Source of the DNA: Ctena decussata
Lineage: Eukaryota > Mollusca > Bivalvia > Lucinida > Lucinidae
Length of the DNA: 64,000 bases
Direction: 5' to 3'
Assembly (NCBI GenBank): GCA_963989385.1
Contig: OZ022505.1
Span: 58,903,737 to 58,967,736 of the forward strand
Below, piece after piece: positions 55,516 to 64,000 of the stretch. The notes under the pieces are model-generated. The model searched no databases and was not told the DNA's origin. It was given only the letters and a program-made list of their open reading frames with translations. A program made the position numbers and the translations under genes. How positions within the stretch are numbered: position 1 is the first letter of the stretch; every line of letters starts with the position of its first letter.

Positions 55516-56005
55516 AGCTAATACTATGAAATACTACTTCACAAATAATTTTTATCATTAATCTTAATAGAATTCACCCTGTTTTACTTAGTAGTCATAC
55601 AATGTACATAGACACAAAGACGGTACGCGGACACTCACAGTCACTCAATAGATCTAATACTAGGAAATACAAGTTTACAAATGATTATTATCATCATATC
55701 TTGAAAATATTTCTTTTTCTTTCTATTACAACCTGGATATTAATCCTCGGTATTTAGTTTGGCGGCATAAATGGACGAAAATTCAGTAATGCATCATCAT
55801 TAATCTAATAGATATAAGGTTTTCTGATTAGATAATGATATAAGTTAAACCTTATTTTCTACTTTATGAAAGTATTCGCTACATTCGTTTACCATGCTAT
55901 AACAATCTATTATTTTAAGGATTATCAGAAAGAGAGCACTGTATTTTAGAGAGACAACCATGCTGAGACAATGCACCTCCTTCTAATAAGATATTTTTAG
56001 AATCT
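55516..56005. other. No gene seen
   Basis: AT-rich, with no supported feature. Confidence 0.5.
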
Positions 56006-56060
56006 ATGCATCTGCCTAGTCTAATCAGACTCTTCCCTCTGTGCTTAAAGGGAAGCTACA
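56006..56060. mobile_element. MITE family M1, central fragment
   Basis: TAATCAGACTCTTCCCTCTG and the following GCTTAAAGGGAAGCTACAG correspond to the centre of M1 copies. A ~44-bp spacer separates it from copy d. Confidence 0.65.
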
Positions 56061-56326
56061 GGTCTAAGCTAAATATTTTTTTTAAAACCATATCATGTGA
56101 ATGGATACATATTTGAGCCGCGACATGAGAAAACGTACAAAGTGGTTGTGCGCCCAGGGAAGACTCAGATCAGACTTAAAGGGTAGCTAAAGGTCTAAGC
56201 TAACTCCATTCGGACAGCGAAGACTCTGATCAGACTGGGTGGATGCCTAGGCTGATCTGAGTCATCGCTGGGCGCACATGCCATTTTGTTGGTTTTGTCA
56301 GTGACCTATAGATCACTAGTTTTGTG

Positions 56327-58386
56327 GTGTGAGAATCAGAATCAGAATTTTTTACTGGTGATACGTCCAAGGACAATCATTCACCAGGACCTGTGAATCA
56401 GGGAAGCTAGTCCCTAGCCTATACAAGAGAAGTAAACTTAGTAACTGAGTCCTCTGCACACTCAGCAGCAGAAATAATGGAATCTTCCAAGGAATTCCAA
56501 TCTCTAATAGTCTGGGGGAAGAAACTGGACTTGTAAATGTCAGTCCCAGCCAATGGGGTTTGAAATGCCAGGGAATGATGATTCCTGGTACGCCTACTTG
56601 GGGGAACAAGGTCATTTATGGGTATACTGGCTGCACCCTTTAGACCTTTGTAAAGCATGAGTCTACTATCTTTCCTTCTCTTTTTCAGGGATTCCCACTT
56701 AAGTTTCTCCAGAATGCCAGTCATACTCCCAATTTCATATGTGTAATTCCCCGTTACAAATCTAGCTGCCCTTTTCTGCACCTTCTCAAGTTCATCTTGA
56801 AGAAGTATACTTTGAGGGTCCCAAACTGAACTACCATACTCCAAGACTGGACGCACCAGTCCCTTGTATGCGGACTCTTTAACGTCTTGTGGACAGCTGC
56901 CAAGTTACGTCTGAGGAAGCCAAGGGTCCTATTAGCCTTTGTGCAAATATTGCTGACATGTGTGTTCCATTTCAAATCATTTGTTATGGTTATGCCGAGG
57001 TACTTGATAGTTTCTACGTTATTGAGGACCGTTCCCTCTAAGGTATAGGAAGCAGTGATCTTCTTGATCCGTTTCCTTGTGATATGCATCATATTACATT
57101 TGACCGGTTGAAATCTCATGCCCCAGCTCCTTGCCCAACACCCTAAACGATCTATATCCTCCTGAAGTTTCAACGTGTCTTCACTATCTCTGATTTCACG
57201 ATAGCAAACACAGTCGTCAGCAAAAAGTCTTAATTCCGAGTTCATAGTTTCTGTTATATCGTTAATGTACAACGAGAACAACAGTGGTCCAAGCACGGTG
57301 CCCTGGGGAACACCCGACAACACCGGGGCCCAATCCGATTTAACTCCATTAACTACCACGCGCTGCTGCCTGTAACAGAGAAAAGAAGCTATCCATTTCA
57401 GAGTCCTACCACCGATACCATAGTCATATAGCTTACATTTAGGTAATTCATGAGGGGGCCGGGGGGGGGGGGTCAAAAGCTTTCTCGAAGTCCAAGATAA
57501 AAGTGTCAACCTGACCGCCCTTATCCAAGATTTATAACCGTGATCAACTGAGTTTCACAACTATGTTTCTTCCGAAACGCATGTTGTCTGTCTGACAAAA
57601 GTTTATGTTCATCCAAATGTGCCATATTGATAATATTAGAGCAAACAATGTGTTCAAGTAACTTGCATGGTACACAAGTTAGAGAAACCGGTCGGTAGTT
57701 GCAAGCCAAAGACCTATCTCCTTTTTTGAAGAGCGGGCATACATTTGCGAGAGACCATTCCTTGGGGATTTCACCCGTATCAATAGATTGTTGGAAGAGA
57801 TGAGCAAACATTGGTCCTAATTCAGATGCTAGTTCTTTTAAGGCTCTACGATGCAATTCATCAGGTCCTAAAGCTTTCGCCGGGCCAGGTAGCGCTATCG
57901 GTAGGGCACCTGACTCGTAAGTCAGAGGTCCTGGGTTCGATCCCCGGTCTGGCCACATACTTTCGTTTCTCCTTCCGCTGATTCAAGAAGGGCAGTTGTC
58001 AGTTACTGGCGAAAGTATGTGCACTTAGTACTGGTTAACCGCTTAGGCGGTCCAAGCCTGCCCAGGAATAGTGTGGTTAGGTTAACTGACCGTCCCCACA
58101 TGACCTTAGTTGTTTACCGTGGACGTTAAGCATCAAATCAACCAACCAACCAACCTAAAGCTTTCAATGGGTTCAAGCCATTAACAGTTTCGTTACACCT
58201 TCAGCCGAGACATGAATGTCCTCCATGAAAGGAGCCAAGCGATTAGGAAGGGGGACTTGGGTGTGTTCACTTTTATTAAACACATCCGAAAACTGACCAT
58301 TAAATTCATCAGCCTGTTCCAATTCTGATTCGGCAACACCACCACCATTTCTCTTCTTCAGTGGTGGAATACCTTGAGTATCTTTC
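56327..58386 (-). mobile_element. CR1/jockey-type LINE, copy 2, split by a SINE
   Basis: Minus-strand copy of the element at 34267-35949, extending slightly further upstream (through a KKRNGGG-like stretch to about 58380). TTTTGTG at 56320-56326 and 58387-58393 is a likely target duplication inside MITE d. Coding pieces are 57521-57870, 56754-57509 and 56419-56856: LRLFADDCVCYREIRD (active site), SGVPQGTVLGPLLFSLYIND, LACNYRPVSLTCVPCKLLEH. It is broken by a deletion near 57520, a G-run expansion near 57462-57474 and a frameshift near 56880. It is therefore dead. Confidence 0.9.
57879..58153 (+). mobile_element. tRNA-Thr-like SINE, copy 2, with 12-bp target duplication
   Basis: Same family as 33341-33609. 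The head has the CTCGTAA anticodon loop and GGGTTCGATCCCC B-box. The body ends in GTGGACGTTAAGCATCAAAT and an (AACC)n tail. CCTAAAGCTTTC at 57867-57878 and 58154-58165 is a perfect target duplication within LINE copy 2. The protein-like frame MWPDRGSNPGPLTYESGALP read across it is antisense tRNA head. Confidence 0.95.
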
Positions 58387-58403
58387 TTTTGTGTCGCGGC
58401 TCA

Positions 58404-58990
58404 TTTCACTGCGCTTCAGAGCTCCAGATAAGACGTGGGTATTGAGAAGTCCGAGATATGCTATTCCCCCATCATGAGTAAAGGATCATGTATAAGAGAC
58501 TATAAACTACACAAGAGCTACATGTACCTTACCACTAAGATTGTGCCATCAAGGCCAGGAATAGCGGATAGGGGAGGATAATTTTCTTTTTCTTCTGAAC
58601 GAAAACATTTGAGCCCGTCCAGATAGAAATCGACCTTGTGACACGCGACGTGAAACCGAGATAAATGACGTCAAAGTTTGACGTTACGTCAGAAGATTTT
58701 TCCCGCTGTTTCACACGGCATATGGTTGAACTTTGATATGAATGATAATTGTGTGGGAAACCACCGTAGCCGCATATTTGTTGCCAGGAATCCAGAAATA
58801 TGATTCTTTGGAGCATTATGCATCACCAAAAGTGCAGTTTGCGTTTATAATCGAAGTTAATAAATTGAAAAAAAAAAAATTATTCGCAGATGCGTAAAAA
58901 AGGTTTAGACTCGCGACAGTTCTGGTCCCGATTTAGTTCATGTTCGTAAATTTTCAGCTTTGATCTAGAGAAAATAATTTTCAGTCATGG

Positions 58991-59028
<38 letters not shown>

Positions 59029-59300
59029 TATATTATTAATATCAAAAGTAAAATCCTGAACCGAAAAAAAACAAAACAATCCAAGCCTATAGCTTTGTTT
59101 AGATATGCAAATATCGTCAGCGTATTCATGCATTCCATGACATTGTTAACAATTTTTCAGTCTAAACTGCAAGACAACAAACTAAATGTAGATACAATCT
59201 TGTGAGAAAGCAACTTCAAATTTTCATGCACTGCTTGTTTTCTATATCACAGACTGCCAGGTCGAAGGTAAATTTGCAATACGATATGTTTTCCTCTCCT
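58404..59300. promoter_or_regulatory. Non-coding tract with CRE-type sites and an AAT microsatellite
   Basis: TGACGTCA, the full CRE/ATF consensus, lies at 58666-58673 and TGACGTTACGTCA at 58679-58691. GAGCCCGTCCAGATAGAAAT (58611-58630) is mirrored near 61585. An (AAT)n run occupies 58989-59026. The open frame starting at 58987 is an artefact of that run. A regulatory role is only suggested by motif identity. Confidence 0.45.
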
Positions 59301-59302
59301 CC

Positions 59303-59513
59303 AGTGCCGGGGCGTCCTTCTGATTTGGAACATTGTAGGGCAAGGGCCTACTGTGCTTGCAGTAGGTGCGGGTGTGTGTTTTTTTTTTTTTTTTTTTTTA
59401 CATTTTTCTCTCGTCTATCATTTCTTTATCCCTCTGTCTGGGAGATGGCCCGATATAGACCGAATTACCCTCTCAAAGGGCCGTTAAACCTAAACCAACC
59501 AATCAATCAATCC
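59303..59513 (+). mobile_element. SINE-like repeat S3, copy 2
   Basis: CAGTGCCGGGGCGTCCTTCT, GCCTACTGTGCTTGCAGTAG, a T-run of about 22, CTCTGTCTGGGAGATGGCCC and AGGGCCGTTAAACCTAAACC, followed by an (AATC)n tail. The CGTTAAAC-plus-tetranucleotide end resembles the other two SINE families here. Confidence 0.75.
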
Positions 59514-60261
59514 TCTCCTGCCTGTCAGCGCTGACGAATGCCGGATGAAAAACGGCAAAGGGCGGCATAAAGAAGTGTCGTCTGAATCTTAATGTCTCTA
59601 AATGGTGGAAGACAAAACGCTTTCCAAATTTAACACAGTTTTCGGAGATCCTGAGCCATTTTGATCTACTTACAGTTCCTTGTCCAATGAGATGAAAATT
59701 GCGAGTTTAAGTCAAAAGTCCGTCTGGTTGTTTTGTTTGTTCCTTAAGCTTATACATGTATATTATTTAATTTTTTATTTTTTTCCCTGTTTATATTGCT
59801 GGTGGTTGGTGGATTATATTTTATAAAATAAATTAGAACTCACTACCTTCCGGCGACTTTCTGCACCATAACCGAGTCACTCTAACCACTCGACCACGGC
59901 TCCTCTCCAAAAAAATAACAAATTTAAAAAAAAGATGTTTCACTTTCGTTTAAATTGTTATTTGTTTGCTTTTCCGCGGTTTGGTAACTCAAAGTCCATA
60001 CCTGATACCATAGTGACGATTTTATTTTTGCTAAATTTCGGCCTTTGGGTCTGATAAATTGTATGGTGAGTAGATGCTTCAAAGCAGAAGTGATATTTGT
60101 TGGGACGTGGCGTGTGGTACATGTACGTGTCTATGTTTTCCCACCATTTTTACAAAGGGAAACAACTTTTGTTACTTTCTTTTTTTGCTTCCTCGGACGA
60201 CGTAGCTCTTTAAAAATGCGGTCTACTCTCAAAGTTAAAATGCTGCTGAAGGACTCTTGCA
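59514..60261. other. Spacer with a minus-strand tRNA-like SINE head
   Basis: The reverse complement of about 59838-59906 reads GGAGCCGTGGTCGAGTGGTT and so on, with a good A-box and a weak B-box (GTGAGTTCTAAT). It looks like a tRNA-Ser/Leu-type head of a decayed SINE and not like a working tRNA. The rest has no gene. Confidence 0.5.
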
Positions 60262-60575
60262 CACTGTAAAAAAATCATTAGATTTTACGGTAGAATACCA
60301 GGAAACCAGCTGCCAGTCCATTTCCCGCTAATTTTACGGGCGCCCATAAACACTGGCAGGAATCAACACGCAGAGTAGAGTAGAATAAGACAGATATTGT
60401 TTTGGCCTCTATAGCCCTTTAACACTATAAAGGTATTTTCGAGTTATAACATAATTCTACCACATCTTGATTTCAAAAATTTATCTACAGGCAGATGCCT
60501 CTAAAAATAACGGGAAATAGACTGGCAGCTGGTTGCCAGGCATTTTACCGTAAAATCTACGGATTTTTTACAGTG
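60262..60575. mobile_element. MITE family M2, copy 2
   Basis: CACTGTAAAAAAATCATTAG and CTACGGATTTTTTACAGTG ends with GAAACCAGCTGCCAGTCC TIRs. Its interior has the same orientation as copy 1. The flanks are not TA, so one end may be altered. Confidence 0.88.
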
Positions 60576-60759
60576 CCCAGAAACAAATTCTTTGCTTTAT
60601 TAAAAAGAAAATGACAAACTTTAAGCTAATTGCTTACTCATCTTTAGAAACAATCGAAGTATTTCAAACCATCAAAGATATTTTATAAGTTTTTTTCTTT
60701 GCCTTATGCACTCGAAGCCATAGGAGCACCGGAGGTATGAAGTTTCCGGATTGTCCGTA

Positions 60760-61078
60760 CACTGTGAAAAATACTGTAGAATTTACGGTAGAATAACTGG
60801 AAACCGGCTGCCAGTCCTTTTACAGTTATTTTTACGAGCGTTTGCCTGTAAGACATTGTTAGAAATCACGAAATGGAAGTTTTATGTTAACTGGCCTCAC
60901 TCGAAAATAACTTTGTATTGTTGAAGGGCTATCAGACCAAAATGACACCTACTCTATTCTGTCCCAATCTGCTTGAAGATTCCTGCATTTTTTACGGGCG
61001 CCCGTAAAAATAACAGTAAAAGGACTGGCAGCTGGTTGCCAGTTATTTTACCGTGAAATCTATGGATTTTTTACAGTG
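60760..61078. mobile_element. MITE family M2, copy 3
   Basis: TA-flanked CACTGTGAAAAATACTGTAG and CTATGGATTTTTTACAGTG ends. The interior (GCCTGTAAGACATTGTTAGA...) is the reverse complement of copy 1, so it inserted in the opposite orientation 185 bp from copy 2. Confidence 0.9.
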
Positions 61079-62336
61079 TACGTGCGAACGGCATCACTGA
61101 AGCATGTCGGTCAGTCGGAAGTTTATGTCTTGTAAACAAATATATATCTTGATTACCTTTCGAGGTAAAGGGATCATACTTGGTATGACACCTGGATCAA
61201 GGCCTTTCCATGTTTTCTACCTATCTCAAGAGGCATGTCCCGGAATGGAACCAAAGTCTAGAGCTGTGTTACGGAAAAATTTACTCATACTGATTACATG
61301 CGTTTGCTGTGTTAACGTTAATAAGAGTGATGTGCATTGCAAGGGAAAACATTGATAATGGCGTTATCCATAACAATGTAACGTGACGTTACGTAACGTC
61401 ATTAATTCTGGCAAACTTCATTCGATACCAGTGTGTTTAAATCTGCCATAACATCTTTAATGATCTAGATAACTGCAAACGGTGTTTACCCTTTTGTTCT
61501 ATAATGGCATGCGCATTCAGATAATAGAAAACCTAAAAATCGATTTTTTATGTCATAAGGTCGATTTCTGTCTGGATGGGCTCATATGTTGTGATTCATC
61601 ATTTAAATCGTCTTAGCAAGACGGTTTTATGTTGAGCCACAAGATATGTTTTTAATGGTGAAATTGGGAAATTTGACCCCAATTTCTTATCAGGAGCACG
61701 GTCTTCTACTGAGTATGTGCTTACGAAACACAGCGTTCTAGAAAAAAAGATCTTTACTCTAGTCACTGATTAGTGTTAATAAGGTTAATATAAGTACAGG
61801 TGTCTTACTTTTATTGCCTTGTGTATGTCCGTGTGTTTGTGGTGATTCACTAGTTTCAAGTAACTCTCGTTTAGACTGGGTGTAATAACTGTAACTGCAG
61901 TTTTGCAGTATTCCTATTCTTTTCTATTCTACGCACACATGTATGATGACCAAACAAGTTTTCGCAGCCCTAAATTAGTCTTTGTCTAACAGCTAAGTAC
62001 TGAATATTGGCAAAACCTACTTCTCGATTTTTCTTTTCACTCTTGAAGTGTAGATGGTTGAATGTCACAATTGCACTCCGATCTAAACAGACCTACATTC
62101 TCTAGACATTAACAGTTGCGAATAGAATGACTATTAAAATATATAGAATAAGCATTTCACAGAAAATATGGCAATAGAAATTGACGTTGTTTTAGTTTGA
62201 TGAGCTGTATAAACTTTATGTATATTTCTACCATGAGTTATGTTTTATTTATTTATTCTATTTCGTTTTTATTTTATTTTTATTTTTTATTTATTTTTTT
62301 TATTTTTTGTTTATTCAATTATAGCCAAACCTCATA
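61079..62336. other. No gene; 18-bp perfect CRE-type palindrome
   Basis: TGACGTTACGTAACGTCA at 61384-61401 is a perfect palindrome. GTCATAAGGTCGATTTCTGT (from 61552) mirrors 58622-58643. A T/A-rich tract fills 62230-62320. The 83-codon frame at 61104-61355 lacks any recognisable feature. Confidence 0.5.
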
Positions 62337-62338
62337 TA

Positions 62339-63320
62339 CAGGGTGTGTAAAAAAACATGGACGTTTTTTGAAATTGCTGTAACTCCTTTATTAATAAAAG
62401 AAACTTTATAAACTTTTCTGTGAATGTGGCAAGTTAATACCCTTTTGCACTGATGATGTTTTACCATCAGGTGGCGCTTCTTACAGGAAGTGACGTCATA
62501 AGGTTTTAAGCTTATACTTGACATCATTTCCTGAATTCGGCACAGTTAAGATGCAGCTGAATCTGCAAACTGGCTTCAAGTGAAAAAAAAAGTTTCAGAG
62601 CGTTCCAAGATTTTTCTGTCCAGGAAAAGAAGGATCTACACAATCCAGATAACAGATATTCTGAATAGTGTCAAGAACTGGGTGATGAAATGGTCCGTTC
62701 ATAGCAAAAATGGACAGCTTGGCAGGGAAGTTGCAGGCAAACAGAAAGTTATCTTCAAATTCATTACAAATGAACCCAAAATGTCAAAGTATTTGTAGTC
62801 GTTCAGCTATATGGAACTCAGGGTAAAATGGCAAATGTTATTCAGTACTTTCCCATTCTCAGTTCTTTCTTTAATCATTTCTGAAGATAACACAGTTAGA
62901 CTGCCACTTGCCTTTTCTATGCTAAACTCCCCAGTTTAGCCACATACAGCCCATTTCTAACCATAACATAACAACCCATTTGACCACCCGGTTCTTTATT
63001 TTTTTCAGACTTTCTTGCATTTTTAAGATATTTTAAATCCCCTTTTCCTTAAAATATAGATCTCAGAACACCCTGAACCTATTTTCTTTTCCACTTAATG
63101 CCATTTTGTGTTTTCAACAGTGCAAATGACAAAATTAATGTCCTAAATACAGTTTGACGTCATGTGACGCCACTGTCTGTTGAAGTATTGCTTTATATAG
63201 AATCTTCACCAAAGCAAAAGAGTGTCAATTTGCTACAACCATGCAAAATTTTGAAAAGATTCCTTGCTAAATAAAAGTTACAGCATTTTCAAAAAAGTCA
63301 ACGTTTTTTTAGACACCCTG
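62339..63320. mobile_element. Tc1/mariner-type non-autonomous transposon
   Basis: TA-flanked CAGGGTGTGTAAAAAAACAT at the left and AACGTTTTTTTAGACACCCTG-like sequence at the right are inverted copies, and inverted similarity extends about 60 bp (GCTGTAACTCCTTTATTAAT against its mirror). The TA duplication and CAGGGTG ends fit Tc1/mariner relatives. The interior (62540-62800) has a decayed frame with Lys/Arg-rich phrases but no transposase motif I can name. Confidence 0.75.
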
Positions 63321-63322
63321 TA

Positions 63323-63842
63323 TTCAAAAAGCACTAACGATTTTCTCCTTACAAATGAAATCAAGAAGAAGAAGAAGAAAAAGAAGAAGAAGCAAGAAAA
63401 GCGTTACGCTGATAAAGTAATCTTGTACATTTCACCTGTTGCCCGTCGAGAATGTTCTAAAGATACATGATACAGGCTTATTCACGCCATGATTTAGTCT
63501 TACACCGAAAGAACTATATACAATAAACCTCATCCTCAGAAATAACACATCTGCTATATTTCAAGTTTCAGACTCCGAAACCTTTTCTATAAATCAAAAG
63601 CATACACGTTTACAGAATACAGAATTCCTGCCTTCCATGGCATCATATTCACGTGAATTTAATTGGGATAACTGGGTACACTTTCCAGGGAAGCAACTCT
63701 TCCAGTGTCGTTTCTGCTTCCCTTTTCAATGAGGATCACAAAGAATTTGCCCCCATAACAAAATATAAATAAATGAAAAAAATTGGTGCATATTCCATGA
63801 AGCGGATCATTTTCAGTTTTCAGATATACAGCTGACCCAGCC
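63323..63842. other. No gene; AAG microsatellite
   Basis: An (AAG)n run lies at 63363-63392. Nothing else is supported. Confidence 0.5.
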
Positions 63843-63983
63843 GGCACACAACGTTGAATCAACATTGAATATACCTTGATTCAACGTCATGACGTTGATC
63901 AAGGTTGGTTCAATGTAGATTCAAAGCTGTGTGCCATGATGTTGAATCAATGTTGATTAAATGTTGATTCAACGTTGTGTGCC
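63843..63983. mobile_element. 141-bp TIR element of the TTGATTCAACG family
   Basis: GGCACACAACGTTGAATCAA at the left is mirrored by TTGATTCAACGTTGTGTGCC at the right. The interior repeats TTGATTCAACGTCATGACGT and variants. A diverged fragment lies at 45382-45450. Confidence 0.88.
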
Positions 63984-64000
63984 TAACGGGGCTGCTTACA

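Larger units (their letters stand above)
56114..58403. mobile_element. MITE family M1, copy d, split by a LINE
   Basis: The left and centre are at 56114-56300. The missing right end (TTTTGTGTCGCGGCTCA) appears at 58387-58403 on the other side of the LINE. A 20-bp palindromic scrap (GTGACCTATAGATCAC) between two GTTTTGT copies at 56293-56325 complicates the junction. Confidence 0.75.

Noticed and set aside
58987..59205. 72-codon frame beginning with poly-Asn
   Set aside because: It is produced by an (AAT)n microsatellite.

Overview
The window is eukaryotic nuclear DNA, AT-rich and gene-poor, most likely from a bivalve mollusc. It carries C2H2 zinc-finger genes whose fingers sit on single long open frames, RTE-type and CR1/jockey-type LINEs, a Penelope-like reverse transcriptase, a DIRS-type tyrosine recombinase, tRNA-headed SINEs with tetranucleotide tails, many hairpin-forming MITEs, and tandem arrays of the kind seen in bivalve genomes. 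The assignment to bivalves is an inference from repeat style; no host marker gene is present. There is no operon, CRISPR array or functional RNA gene that I can support.

Layout. 1-9.2 kb: mostly unannotatable AT-rich DNA with a frameshifted Penelope-like RT (2471-3611), a five-unit 155-bp tandem array (4290-5090) and a LINE relic near 5.6 kb. 9.2-14.4 kb: another LINE relic (9985-10930), a 5S-rRNA-like SINE segment between 55-bp direct repeats (12365-12729) and a nested-inverted-repeat transposon (12762-14114). 14.5-22.2 kb and 36.1-44.1 kb are two diverged copies of one segmental duplication. Each has tandem repeats, an embedded 1.0-1.1-kb TIR element, a LINE 3' remnant, about 1 kb of conserved upstream DNA and a many-fingered C2H2 gene. 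The first copy has a 2.9-kb RTE element inserted with an 11-bp target duplication, and the second copy preserves the empty site. 22.5-30.3 kb: a dimeric ~350-bp satellite, a 2.4-kb giant inverted repeat and further arrays.

30.3-36.1 kb is a nested cluster. A dead DIRS-like tyrosine recombinase is split by a 2341-bp TIR transposon (4-bp target duplication, six internal copies of a CTCAGGAGTGTAAC motif in both orientations), then by a tRNA-Thr-like SINE, and its 3' region is split by a LINE. 38.5-40.8 kb is a foldback element inserted in a LINE remnant. 44-50 kb has a dense set of near-perfect palindromes and the only zinc-finger gene with no visible break (48523-49815, minus strand, 13 intact fingers). 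50-64 kb holds MITE families, a MITE split by a LINE that is itself split by a SINE, CRE-like palindromes, and two further TIR elements.

The three zinc-finger genes are the only plausible host genes. Two of them (duplicated, homogeneous fingers) are decaying differently: one by a nonsense codon, the other by a 5-bp insertion after the first finger plus degenerate last fingers. Everything else that codes is a transposon relic. The window records repeated insertion of elements into elements, and several target-site duplications allow the relative order to be read.
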